A stretch of DNA of 64,000 nt from Oscillospiraceae bacterium (GTDB lineage: Bacteria; Bacillota_A; Clostridia; Oscillospirales; Oscillospiraceae): assembly GCA_017459865.1 (NCBI GenBank), contig JAFUCD010000024.1, positions 1-64,000 of the forward strand, read 5' to 3'. The notes below the pieces were generated by a model. It saw only the letters and a program-made list of their open reading frames with translations. It was not told the origin of the DNA and did not search any database. The first letter of the stretch is position 1. Each line of letters starts with the position of its first letter. The position numbers were made by a program, and so were the translations under genes. Positions 7,525 through 16,348 of the stretch are shown piece after piece.

Positions 7525-8106
7525 TTATGATTTTGCCAAATTGCTCAGATATCCGATGATGTTGTGGTTGATGCCGCCGGTGAGGGCGCCGACATAGTTG
7601 CAGATGAATGTGCCGGTGATGAGGATCATCATGGCTTCCGCCTCCTGCTTGCCCGCCTCCTCGCCGTAAATAGCGATCAGACATTGCTCCATCGTTTCGC
7701 GCCATTCGCGAAATTCCGCCTTGACCAGCTGGTCGATGTCCGCGTCATAATGTGTGAGCACATAGGTCTGCGTGGTGGCGTTGGGGCGCTGCTCTCCGGC
7801 GCGGCCGTTGGCGACATATTCCATAAAGGCGTTCATGTAGGCGAGATTGCTTTCAAAATCCGCGCGGTGATGCTCATAGAACCACTGCTTGCATTTCTCG
7901 GTCATAAAGTCCTTGGTGTAGCGCACATAGCTGCGCACGAGCTCATCGCGGCTTTCAAAATAGTTCAGCAGCTTGGCGTGGCTCATCCCCGCTTCCTCAG
8001 CGATATCTCTTAGTGAGACCTTGGTCATGGGGCGGCGCTCGATGCACCGCTGGAACGCCATCAGAATATCCATCCTTACGGCGTCTTTATCAACAATCAA
8101 AGGCAT
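7525..8106 (-). CDS. TetR family transcriptional regulator
   Basis: A 193-residue one-component regulator. The N-terminal helix-turn-helix is VSLRDIAEEAGMSHAKLLNYFESRDEL at about residues 29-55, typical of TetR. The C-terminal 130 residues, including QTYVLTHYDADIDQLVKAEF, form the variable ligand and dimerisation part. A GGAGGAGCTGTC site precedes the ATG at 8106. It is encoded between two metal-related transcription units whose promoters share ACCA-centre-TGGT dyads, so it is the likely repressor of both. The ligand is unknown; copper-responsive TetR proteins are less common than CsoR or CopY, so the inducing signal should not be assumed. Confidence 0.88.
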   Translation of the reverse strand: MPLIVDKDAVRMDILMAFQRCIERRPMTKVSLRDIAEEAGMSHAKLLNYFESRDELVRSYVRYTKDFMTEKCKQWFYEHHRADFESNLAYMNAFMEYVANGRAGEQRPNATTQTYVLTHYDADIDQLVKAEFREWRETMEQCLIAIYGEEAGKQEAEAMMILITGTFICNYVGALTGGINHNIIGYLSNLAKS

Positions 8107-8163
8107 GACAGCTCCTCCTGTTCCTTCTTCGCTATTATACCAGAATTCCGCAGGAGGTCAACC

Positions 8164-9147
8164 TTACATTCCGCCCATGTTGAGCATTTTCAGTCCCATC
8201 AGGAGCATTTTGAGCCCCAGAGCGGTGACGAGGATACTGCTTGCTTTTAGAAGATATTTGTTCCATTTTTTCGGGAACCACGCGCCGAGCGACCCGAAAG
8301 CGACCAGCAGCGGGACCGTCCCGGCTGTGAACGCGAGCATACGCAGCGCACCCTGCACCGCGCTGCCGGAGGCCATCGCCACGAGCCACATGGCGTAGAG
8401 GGAGCCGCAGGGCATGAGCCCTGTGAGCAGACCGATCACGAGCGGCTGACCGGCAAATCTCTTTCGCGCGCCGCCTGGGAGCCTGCACGCGCTGCTCTGC
8501 TCCGGCACGAGCGCGCGCAGACCGGGAAGCAGTCCCCACATATTAAATCCGATGACCGCGACCAGGGCGCCGACCAGCGTGAACACCATGGATCTCACGC
8601 TCATGGTGTAAGTGATAACGGTGCCGACCGCACCGAAGACCGCACCCATAAGGGTGTAAGAGATCAGCCTGCCGCCATTGTAGACAGCCGCCGCCACCAC
8701 CGGGGCGGAGCGCTTCGCGGTGCGGTCATGGTTCGTGGTGCTGCCGAGCAAAATGCCGCCGCACATGCCGATGCAATGGGTGCTGGTGAGAAGACCGATC
8801 ACGAAGAGGTAGCCGAGACCAGTATCCGCCGCAGCCTCCGGCACGGGGTTCAGGGGACTGACCGTGAGCACCCACACCAGCAGCGCCGTCAGGATGAGAC
8901 AAAAGAGATCCGCGATCCAGCCGGAAACGCCTTTTTCCCCGGTCTCATAACCGGCGGCGGCGACACGCTGCTCCAGCGTCTCGACCGTGACCAGATCCGG
9001 GTCATATTCCACTTGGGCAAGACCGCTGACATATCGCACCCGTGCCGAGAGGACGCCGCGCGTCTGCAGCAGCGTTTCCTCCACCGACTCCGTGCATGCC
9101 CGGCAGATCATGCCGCGAATTTTCAGTTCCGCATTCTCAGTTCGCAT
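8164..9147 (-). CDS. HMA domain fused to a UreH/DsbD_2-like membrane protein (TauE/SafE-type annotation)
   Basis: A 327-residue protein. The N-terminal HMA domain (about residues 5-70) has GMICRAC and continues VQTRGVLSARVRYVSGLAQVEYDPDLVT. It is followed by a six- or seven-helix membrane domain with the two motifs THCIGMCGGI and GLMPCGSLYAMW, which mark the UreH_2/DsbD_2 group, often annotated as sulfite exporter TauE/SafE. In that group the paired cysteines are linked to metal or thiol-electron transfer; copper delivery is the usual suggestion for HMA-fused members. Start 9147 was chosen because GGGAGGAAG precedes it and because it overlaps the end of the upstream half-ATPase gene by 11 bases (coupling). 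The frame also extends upstream to 9234 but that part overlaps the other gene. Confidence 0.8.
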   Translation of the reverse strand: MRTENAELKIRGMICRACTESVEETLLQTRGVLSARVRYVSGLAQVEYDPDLVTVETLEQRVAAAGYETGEKGVSGWIADLFCLILTALLVWVLTVSPLNPVPEAAADTGLGYLFVIGLLTSTHCIGMCGGILLGSTTNHDRTAKRSAPVVAAAVYNGGRLISYTLMGAVFGAVGTVITYTMSVRSMVFTLVGALVAVIGFNMWGLLPGLRALVPEQSSACRLPGGARKRFAGQPLVIGLLTGLMPCGSLYAMWLVAMASGSAVQGALRMLAFTAGTVPLLVAFGSLGAWFPKKWNKYLLKASSILVTALGLKMLLMGLKMLNMGGM

Positions 9148-10018
9148 CCTGCTTCCTCCCGGGCAGCATTGCCCTGGCCTTTTGCCGCAGCAAGGTATGT
9201 TCGCCCAACGCAGCGATGATGAGACGGCCTTCACCGGCGCGGATCAGGCTCCCGGCAAAGAGCGTGTCTCCGATCTGCTTCTCTGTAAGACCTTGGACGT
9301 CCGTGAGCGCGTGCTCGTCAACGGTGAGCGTGCCGCTGCGCAGCGTACCGTCCGCCGGAACACGGAAACCCGCCTTCAGCAGCACTTCATCCCCGAGCTG
9401 CAGCGTCTCCACGTCCGTGTCTCCCGCCGGAGTCAGCGCCGTTTTTGGCTGCAGACGCATCAGCCGCCGCACCGGCTCTGTGGCGCGAAACTGCCGGACC
9501 GACTCCAGATATCGTCCCAGCAACTGGCAGACGATCATTGTGCTGCCGCCCAAAAGAAACCAGCGGGGAGACGCGCCGGAGAGGATACGCCAAATGCCCA
9601 AAGCCCAGAGCAGGATCGCGGCGAGGACCGCGAGCATATCCGTGCGCCGCGGTCGCAGCAGCGCTGCACGTCCCGGCCAGAGGACCACCGCGGCAGCAGA
9701 TCCGAGCTGCATCCAGAGCGGCAGCTGCCACAGCAGCGGCAGCGTGAGCAGCAGCGCCGTGAAAACGCTCCGCAGCAGCGCAGTGCGGCGCGGCGCGGGC
9801 ACCACGTCGTCTCCGGGCAGGGCACAGCCCGCCCGGCGGACGCAGCGGTGAAGCGCGTCCATGGATACGCGCTGCGCATCATACCGAACCGTGACGGTCT
9901 CCGTCAGACAGCTCGCGCTTGCGCGCTCCACGCCCGGCAGTGACCCGAGCGCCCGCTCCAGCCGCTCTTCACAGGCCGCACAGTCCAGATTCAGCACAGC
10001 AATCGTCTGCTCGGTCAT
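9137..10018 (-). CDS. Half-length P1B-type ATPase-like protein (HMA, membrane helices and A-domain only)
   Basis: A 293-residue protein matching only the front half of a copper-type P-ATPase. It has an HMA domain with NLDCAAC, then hydrophobic helices (about residues 85-165), then an actuator-domain-like segment (FRVPADGTLRSGTLTVDEHALTD). The phosphatase loop that should read LTGES reads LTDVQ, and the protein ends before any P- or N-domain: no CPC, DKTGT or GDGxND. It therefore cannot be an active pump alone. The frame is intact and its end overlaps the next gene by 11 bases, so it looks maintained rather than freshly broken. Start 10018 was chosen over GTG 10027 because AGGAGG (10028-10033) directly abuts the GTG. 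Confidence 0.72.
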   Translation of the reverse strand: MTEQTIAVLNLDCAACEERLERALGSLPGVERASASCLTETVTVRYDAQRVSMDALHRCVRRAGCALPGDDVVPAPRRTALLRSVFTALLLTLPLLWQLPLWMQLGSAAAVVLWPGRAALLRPRRTDMLAVLAAILLWALGIWRILSGASPRWFLLGGSTMIVCQLLGRYLESVRQFRATEPVRRLMRLQPKTALTPAGDTDVETLQLGDEVLLKAGFRVPADGTLRSGTLTVDEHALTDVQGLTEKQIGDTLFAGSLIRAGEGRLIIAALGEHTLLRQKARAMLPGRKQDAN

Positions 10019-10044
10019 CCGCTCCACCTCCTGTGTTTATATTA

Positions 10045-10083
10045 ACCAATTGGTAATTTACCATAGAAAGCGGCGGATTGCAA
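10045..10083 (-). promoter_or_regulatory. Promoter of the half-ATPase/HMA-UreH unit with an operator-like dyad
   Basis: On the minus strand, TTGCAA (10078-10083) and TAAATT (10055-10060), spaced by 17, form a weak promoter. The perfect dyad ACCAATTGGT at 10045-10054 abuts the -10 element on its downstream side. It matches the core of the two dyads in the copA-operon promoter, so one TetR repressor could control both units. The rest of the gap to glmS (about 10090-10205) shows no gene. Confidence 0.6.
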
Positions 10084-10208
10084 TCCTTATTTCCAGAAAA
10101 AGCAGATTTTTTGCGAAATCCCTGATTTCAGAAGCTCAGCCTGCTGTTATTAATTTTACCGCATGGTCATGAAAACCAGAGTCATAGATGATCATTTCTT
10201 CAGCGCAC

Positions 10209-10239
10209 AAAAAAGGACCTGCGAAGGCAAGTCCTTTTT
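10209..10239 (-). terminator. Terminator after glmS
   Basis: AAAAAAGGAC and GTCCTTTTT pair around a 12-base loop. Read on the minus strand, the stem is followed by a T-run. It lies 25 bases beyond the glmS stop codon. Confidence 0.8.
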
Positions 10240-10261
10240 GTATCCGATCTTTTGAATGATC

Positions 10262-12105
<1,844 letters not shown>

Positions 12106-12129
12106 GATATTCAACCTCCGTAATTTTCG

Positions 12130-12714
12130 TTATTGATAAGCGCGCAGGATGTCCTCCGCAGCCTCGCGTTTGGAGATGCGTTTGTCCATTGCCTGCCGAC
12201 TGATGTATCGGTGGGCGTCCTCCTCGGTCATGTGCAGCCGCTCGATGAGCAGCCACTTCGCCCGGTTCAGAAGCCGCATTTCTTCGATTTTCTTCTCCAC
12301 GGAGACCTGACGCTCCTCCGCGCGGCGCAGCCGCTCGCGCATGGAGCAAAGCAGCCGCAGCGTCTGGCGCATCGCATCCTCGCTGGTCGGCTTCGGCAGC
12401 GTGACGACGCCCGCCTCCATGACCTTGTCATAGATCTCGTCGTGCAGCTCGCGCCTGATCAGCAGCAGCACGCTTGCCTGCGTCTTCTGGCAGGCGTCGA
12501 CCGCGAGCCGCGTCCCGAACTCGTCCGGCAGCGGCGCGTTGACCAGCACGATGTCGAACGCGCCCTCCAGCAGCCTCCGCTGCCCCTCGCGCGCGGTCGA
12601 TACCGTGACGACCGGCCAGTATTCCGAGCCGGGCAGGAGCGCGGCGGCGGCAGTATTGAATTTTTCCGACGCCGATACCAGCAGCACGCTGTAGGTGCTG
12701 TCCCGGAAGACCAT
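12130..12714 (-). CDS. ANTAR-domain response regulator (antiterminator)
   Basis: A 194-residue protein with a receiver-like N-terminal domain and a C-terminal ANTAR RNA-binding domain. In the receiver part the usual phospho-acceptor region reads FDIVLVNAPLPDEFG: Asn replaces Asp, so phosphorylation is doubtful. A coiled segment (RLRRAEERQVSVEKKIEEMRLL) leads into ANTAR at about residues 135-190, with NRAKWLLIERLHMTEEDAHRYISRQAMDKR. ANTAR proteins bind tandem RNA hairpins with A1/G4 hexaloops and prevent transcription termination. Such hairpins are present in both leaders of this island (13976-13991 and 14143-14158). It sits between glnA and glmS, with AGGAGG before the ATG at 12714. Confidence 0.9.
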   Translation of the reverse strand: MVFRDSTYSVLLVSASEKFNTAAAALLPGSEYWPVVTVSTAREGQRRLLEGAFDIVLVNAPLPDEFGTRLAVDACQKTQASVLLLIRRELHDEIYDKVMEAGVVTLPKPTSEDAMRQTLRLLCSMRERLRRAEERQVSVEKKIEEMRLLNRAKWLLIERLHMTEEDAHRYISRQAMDKRISKREAAEDILRAYQ

Positions 12715-12749
12715 GGCCGCGCCTCCTTTCCGTTTCGGATATGGTCGTC

Positions 12750-13937
12750 TCAGCGGCAGTAGGCGCGCAGGATGCGCTGCGGAATGTGCTGCCGGATGAA
12801 TGCGCTGTCCTGCGCAAGCTCGATCGCCTCCGCTCTGGTGCGCGGCAGCGCGGGCGCGTCGGCGGGATCCTGCTCGTCTGTCGGGTCGGGCGGCGTCTTT
12901 TTAAGCGCGATGCCCTCGAGCCCCGCGCGCAGCACCAGCGCGAACGCCAGATAGGGGTTCGCCGTCGGGTCGGGGGAGCGCAGCTCCAGTCGGCGGTATT
13001 CGTCGGACGCCGCCGGGATGCGGATGAGCTGTGCGCGGTTCTGGTGTGACCATGTGGCATAGCCCGGCGCCTTGTCCCTGCCCAGACGCGTATAGGAATT
13101 CTCCGTCGGATTCAGAAACAGCGTCATGTCACGAATGCGGTCCAGAATGCCGGCGATCAGGTGCGGCATGGGGTCTGCCGGGGCGGTCAGCGCGGCGGAG
13201 ACGTTGATGTGCATGCCGCTGCCGTCCCGGTCGGGCAGGGGTCTGGGGGAGAAGTCCGCCCAGAGTCCGTACTGCGCCGCAATGGTGCTCACGACGGTCC
13301 GAAACGTTGTGGCGTTGTCCGCGGCGGCGAGCGGATCGGCATACCGGAAATCGATCTCGTTTTGACCCGGACCGCTCTCGTGATGCGACGCCTCGGGCAG
13401 GATCCCGATCCGCTCCAGCGTCAGACAGATCTCCCGGCGGACGTTCTCGCCCTTGTCCTCGGGCGCGATGTCCATGTAGCCCGCGTTGTCGTAGGGGATC
13501 GCGGTCGGATCGCCGTCCTCGTCGAGCTTGAAGAGATAAAACTCGATCTCCGAGCCGATGCGGAAGGACACGCCCTGCTTCTGCGCGTCACAGACCGCGC
13601 GCTTCAGCAGATGGCGCGTGTCGCCGTCAAAGGGGGTGCCGTCCGGATGCGTGATATCGCAGAACATGTGCGCCACGCCGCTGTTCTGCGGACGCCACGG
13701 CAGCTGCGAGAGCGTGCCCGCGTCCGGATGCAGCAGCAGATCCGAGCGCACATCCCCGCCGAAGCCGTCCACGGCGGAGCCGTCGAAGGCGATACCGTAT
13801 TCAAACGCGCGCGGCAGCTCGTTTGCCATGATCGCGATGTTCCGCTGCCGTCCGTAAACGTCACAGAATGCCAGTCGGATGAACTTCACATCCTCCTCGC
13901 GGATGTAATCCATGACCTCCTGCGGTGTATATTTCAT
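12750..13937 (-). CDS. glnA: Glutamine synthetase, type I-like (short form)
   Basis: A 395-residue glutamine synthetase, shorter than the usual 440-470 of GSI. Key motifs are present: DGSAVDGFGG, GSEIEFYLF (metal-binding glutamates), SGPGQNEIDF, GSGMHINVS, NPTENSYTRL, SHQNRAQLIRIP and RRLELRSPDPTANPYLA. It joins ammonia and glutamate with ATP. The shortening seems to come from reduced loops, with the active site intact. It is the first gene of the leftward operon with the ANTAR regulator and glmS. A consensus promoter and an attenuator-like leader precede it, and the type III synthetase gene starts divergently 286 bases away. An AAGGAG site supports the ATG at 13937. Confidence 0.9.
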   Translation of the reverse strand: MKYTPQEVMDYIREEDVKFIRLAFCDVYGRQRNIAIMANELPRAFEYGIAFDGSAVDGFGGDVRSDLLLHPDAGTLSQLPWRPQNSGVAHMFCDITHPDGTPFDGDTRHLLKRAVCDAQKQGVSFRIGSEIEFYLFKLDEDGDPTAIPYDNAGYMDIAPEDKGENVRREICLTLERIGILPEASHHESGPGQNEIDFRYADPLAAADNATTFRTVVSTIAAQYGLWADFSPRPLPDRDGSGMHINVSAALTAPADPMPHLIAGILDRIRDMTLFLNPTENSYTRLGRDKAPGYATWSHQNRAQLIRIPAASDEYRRLELRSPDPTANPYLAFALVLRAGLEGIALKKTPPDPTDEQDPADAPALPRTRAEAIELAQDSAFIRQHIPQRILRAYCR

Positions 13938-13951
13938 CGGCTCATCTCCTT

Positions 13952-14002
13952 AAAAAAGCGAAAAGCGCCCCCGAGAGGACCCCATTGTCCTTTCGGTAAC
14001 GC
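13952..14002 (-). promoter_or_regulatory. glnA leader: intrinsic terminator with an ANTAR-type hexaloop hairpin
   Basis: On the minus strand, an AGGAC/GTCCT stem closes the loop AATGGG (13976-13991), a hexaloop with A at position 1 and G at position 4, as in known ANTAR RNA targets. The stem extends through CCGA/TCGG and GCG/CGC to form a terminator with the T-rich tail TTTTCGCTTTTTT (13952-13964), all upstream of glnA. This predicts transcription attenuation relieved by the ANTAR protein. I do not see a clear first hairpin in this leader. Confidence 0.65.
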
Positions 14003-14014
14003 CATAGTATAATT

Positions 14015-14043
14015 ATTATAGACTTCGAATCGAGTTATGTCAA
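14015..14043 (-). promoter_or_regulatory. Consensus promoter of the glnA-ANTAR-glmS operon
   Basis: On the minus strand, TTGACA (14038-14043) and TATAAT (14015-14020) are exact consensus hexamers spaced by 17 bases. The predicted transcript starts near 14008 and reads straight into the terminator-bearing leader. Confidence 0.85.
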
Positions 14044-14101
14044 TTGCGGGAGTCACAAAAATTTTACTTTAAATCGACAGAATTTCAAACAGGATGCCAA
14101 A

Positions 14102-14131
14102 TTGACAAATTCCCCCTTTCGGGTGTATAGT
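14102..14131 (+). promoter_or_regulatory. Promoter of the glnN-amt-asnB-pyrG-gltBD unit
   Basis: TTGACA at 14102-14107 and TATAGT at 14126-14131 are spaced by 18 bases. The predicted start is near 14138, at the foot of the leader hairpin. It is divergent from the glnA promoter, the two -35 elements lying about 58 bases apart. Confidence 0.85.
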
Positions 14132-14139
14132 TCTGGCAT

Positions 14140-14197
14140 CGAGAGACATCGACGTCTCAGAGGAAAAGCCTCTGTCCGTCGGTGTCTCTCGCTTTTT
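14140..14197 (+). promoter_or_regulatory. glnN leader: attenuator with mutually exclusive ANTAR hairpin and terminator
   Basis: A 15-bp terminator stem is formed by 14140-14154 and 14177-14191 (one G-U pair) and is followed by CTTTTT. The same 5' arm can instead fold into GAGAC-ATCGAC-GTCTC (14143-14158), whose hexaloop has A1 and G4, the ANTAR signature. A second hairpin, AGAGG/CCTCT with loop AAAAG (14159-14173), follows directly. Binding of the ANTAR protein to the small hairpins would block the terminator and let transcription reach glnN. The second loop has five bases, not the ideal six. Confidence 0.75.
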
Positions 14198-14223
14198 ATT
14201 TCCCGGAAAAGGAGTTTTGCATC

Positions 14224-16323
14224 ATGTCACAGGTTCCTGAAATGTTCGGCATCAAGGTGTTTGACGAGCGGGTGATGAAGGCCCGGCTCTCCGCCGATGT
14301 TTATCGCTCCCTGAAGCACACCATCGCAGAGGGGCAGAAGCTCGACCTCTCCGTGGCGAACGCGGTGGCGAGCGCCATGTGCGCCTGGGCGCTGGAAAAC
14401 GGCGCGACGCACTTTACCCATTGGTTCCAGCCGCTGACCGGTGTCACGGCGGAAAAGCACGACAGCTTCATCAGCCCCGCGCCGGACGGACGCGTGATCA
14501 TGGATTTCTCCGGCAAGGAGCTCATCCAGGGCGAGCCGGACGCCTCCAGCTTCCCCTCCGGCGGTCTGCGCGCGACGTTCGAGGCGCGCGGCTACACGGC
14601 CTGGGACCCCACGAGCTATGCCTTTATCAAGGATAAGACGCTGTGCATCCCGACGGCCTTCTGCTCCTACAGCGGTGAGGCGCTGGACAAGAAAACGCCG
14701 CTGCTGCGCTCGATGGACGCCATCAACAAGCAGGCGCTGCGCGTGCTGCGGCTGTTCGGCAACGCGGACGTCAAGCGCGTGGTCACCTCTGTCGGACCGG
14801 AGCAGGAATACTTTCTGATCGACCGGGCGCTGTATGAAAAGCGCCGGGATCTGGTCTATACCGGCCGCACGCTCTTCGGCGCGAGAGCGCCCAAGGGACA
14901 GGAGCTGGACGACCACTATTTCGGCTCCATCAAGCCCCGGGTGCAGGCGTATATGAACGATCTGAACGAGGAGCTGTGGAAGCTCGGCATCCTCGCCAAG
15001 ACCGAGCACAACGAGGTCGCGCCCGCACAGCATGAGCTTGCGCCGATCTACACCACCACGAACCTCGCCACCGACCACAACCAGCTCACGATGGAGATCA
15101 TGCAGCGCGTCGCGCTCAAGCACGGGCTGGTGTGCCTCCTGCACGAAAAGCCCTTCGCCGGTGTGAACGGCAGCGGCAAGCACAACAACTGGTCCATCGC
15201 CACGGACACCGGCGTGAACCTGCTCTCTCCGGGCGCGACGCCGTATGAAAACGCACAGTTTCTGCTGTTTCTCGTGGCGGTCATCCGCGCCGTGGATGAA
15301 TACCAGAGTCTGCTGCGCCTGTCCGTTGCCACGGCGGGGAACGACCACCGGCTCGGCGCGAACGAGGCGCCGCCGGCCGTCATCTCCATCTTCCTCGGCG
15401 ATGAGCTAACCGCGATCCTCGACGCCATCGAGACCGACTCGCACTATGAGGGCGCGGAGAAGAAAAAGCTCCGTCTCGGCGCGGACGTGCTGCCGCGCTT
15501 CACCCGCGACACCACCGACCGTAACCGCACCTCGCCGTTCGCGTTCACGGGCAATAAATTTGAATTCCGCATGGTGGGCTCGTCGAACTCCATCGCCTGC
15601 GCGAACATCATGCTCAACACCGCCGTCGCGGAGATCTTGCGGCAGTTTGCCGATGAGCTCGAGGCGACGGAGGACGACTTCGACGCGGCGCTGCATGCGC
15701 TCATCAAGCGCACCGTGATCGAGCACAAGCGCATCATCTTCAACGGCAACGGCTATGACGACGCCTGGATCACCGAGGCGGTCGAGAAGCGCGGCCTGCG
15801 CAACCTGCGCACCACGCCGGACGCGATGGAGACGCTGCTGGAGGACAAGAACATGGAGGCTTTGATCTCTCACAAGGTCATGACCGAGGCGGAGATCCGC
15901 TCCCGTTATGAGATCCAGATGGAGAACTATGTCAAAACCGTGCGCATCGAGGCAGTGACCATGGCGGACATCGCCCGGCGCGAGATCCTGCCCGCAATGG
16001 AGCACAGCATGAAGGAGCTCGCCGATGGCGTCGCGGCCAAGACCGCCGCCGATCCGTCGCTCGCCTGCGGCCACGCGCTGAAGCAGCTTCGCAAGCTCTC
16101 CGCTCTGGCGGACCGCGTCGACGACGCCTGTGACGCGCTGGAGAACTCCGTGACCCAGCTCGATCTGCAGACCGACGTCACCAGCCAGGCGTTTTATATC
16201 CGGGACGTCATTCTTGAAAAAATGGCGGAGCTGCGCGCGCCGTGCGACGAGGCGGAGACCATCACGGCGGCGGAATACTGGCCGTTCCCGACCTACGGCG
16301 ACCTATTATTCAGCGTGAAGTGA
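14224..16323 (+). CDS. glnN: Glutamine synthetase, type III
   Basis: A 699-residue enzyme of the GSIII family, dodecameric and common in Bacteroidetes and gut Clostridia. It starts [15 protein letters not shown], with AGGAG at 14209-14213; the GTG at 14182 is inside the leader terminator and is not a credible start. Family motifs include [29 protein letters not shown] (metal-binding glutamates), [48 protein letters not shown] and [17 protein letters not shown]. It heads a rightward run of glutamine-using or ammonium-handling genes and has an ANTAR-type attenuator. The organism thus has two synthetases encoded back to back, GSI-like and GSIII. Confidence 0.96.
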   Translation: MSQVPEMFGIKVFDERVMKARLSADVYRSLKHTIAEGQKLDLSVANAVASAMCAWALENGATHFTHWFQPLTGVTAEKHDSFISPAPDGRVIMDFSGKELIQGEPDASSFPSGGLRATFEARGYTAWDPTSYAFIKDKTLCIPTAFCSYSGEALDKKTPLLRSMDAINKQALRVLRLFGNADVKRVVTSVGPEQEYFLIDRALYEKRRDLVYTGRTLFGARAPKGQELDDHYFGSIKPRVQAYMNDLNEELWKLGILAKTEHNEVAPAQHELAPIYTTTNLATDHNQLTMEIMQRVALKHGLVCLLHEKPFAGVNGSGKHNNWSIATDTGVNLLSPGATPYENAQFLLFLVAVIRAVDEYQSLLRLSVATAGNDHRLGANEAPPAVISIFLGDELTAILDAIETDSHYEGAEKKKLRLGADVLPRFTRDTTDRNRTSPFAFTGNKFEFRMVGSSNSIACANIMLNTAVAEILRQFADELEATEDDFDAALHALIKRTVIEHKRIIFNGNGYDDAWITEAVEKRGLRNLRTTPDAMETLLEDKNMEALISHKVMTEAEIRSRYEIQMENYVKTVRIEAVTMADIARREILPAMEHSMKELADGVAAKTAADPSLACGHALKQLRKLSALADRVDDACDALENSVTQLDLQTDVTSQAFYIRDVILEKMAELRAPCDEAETITAAEYWPFPTYGDLLFSVK

Positions 16324-16348
16324 GGAGCCGGAAGGAGCAGATAATCTC

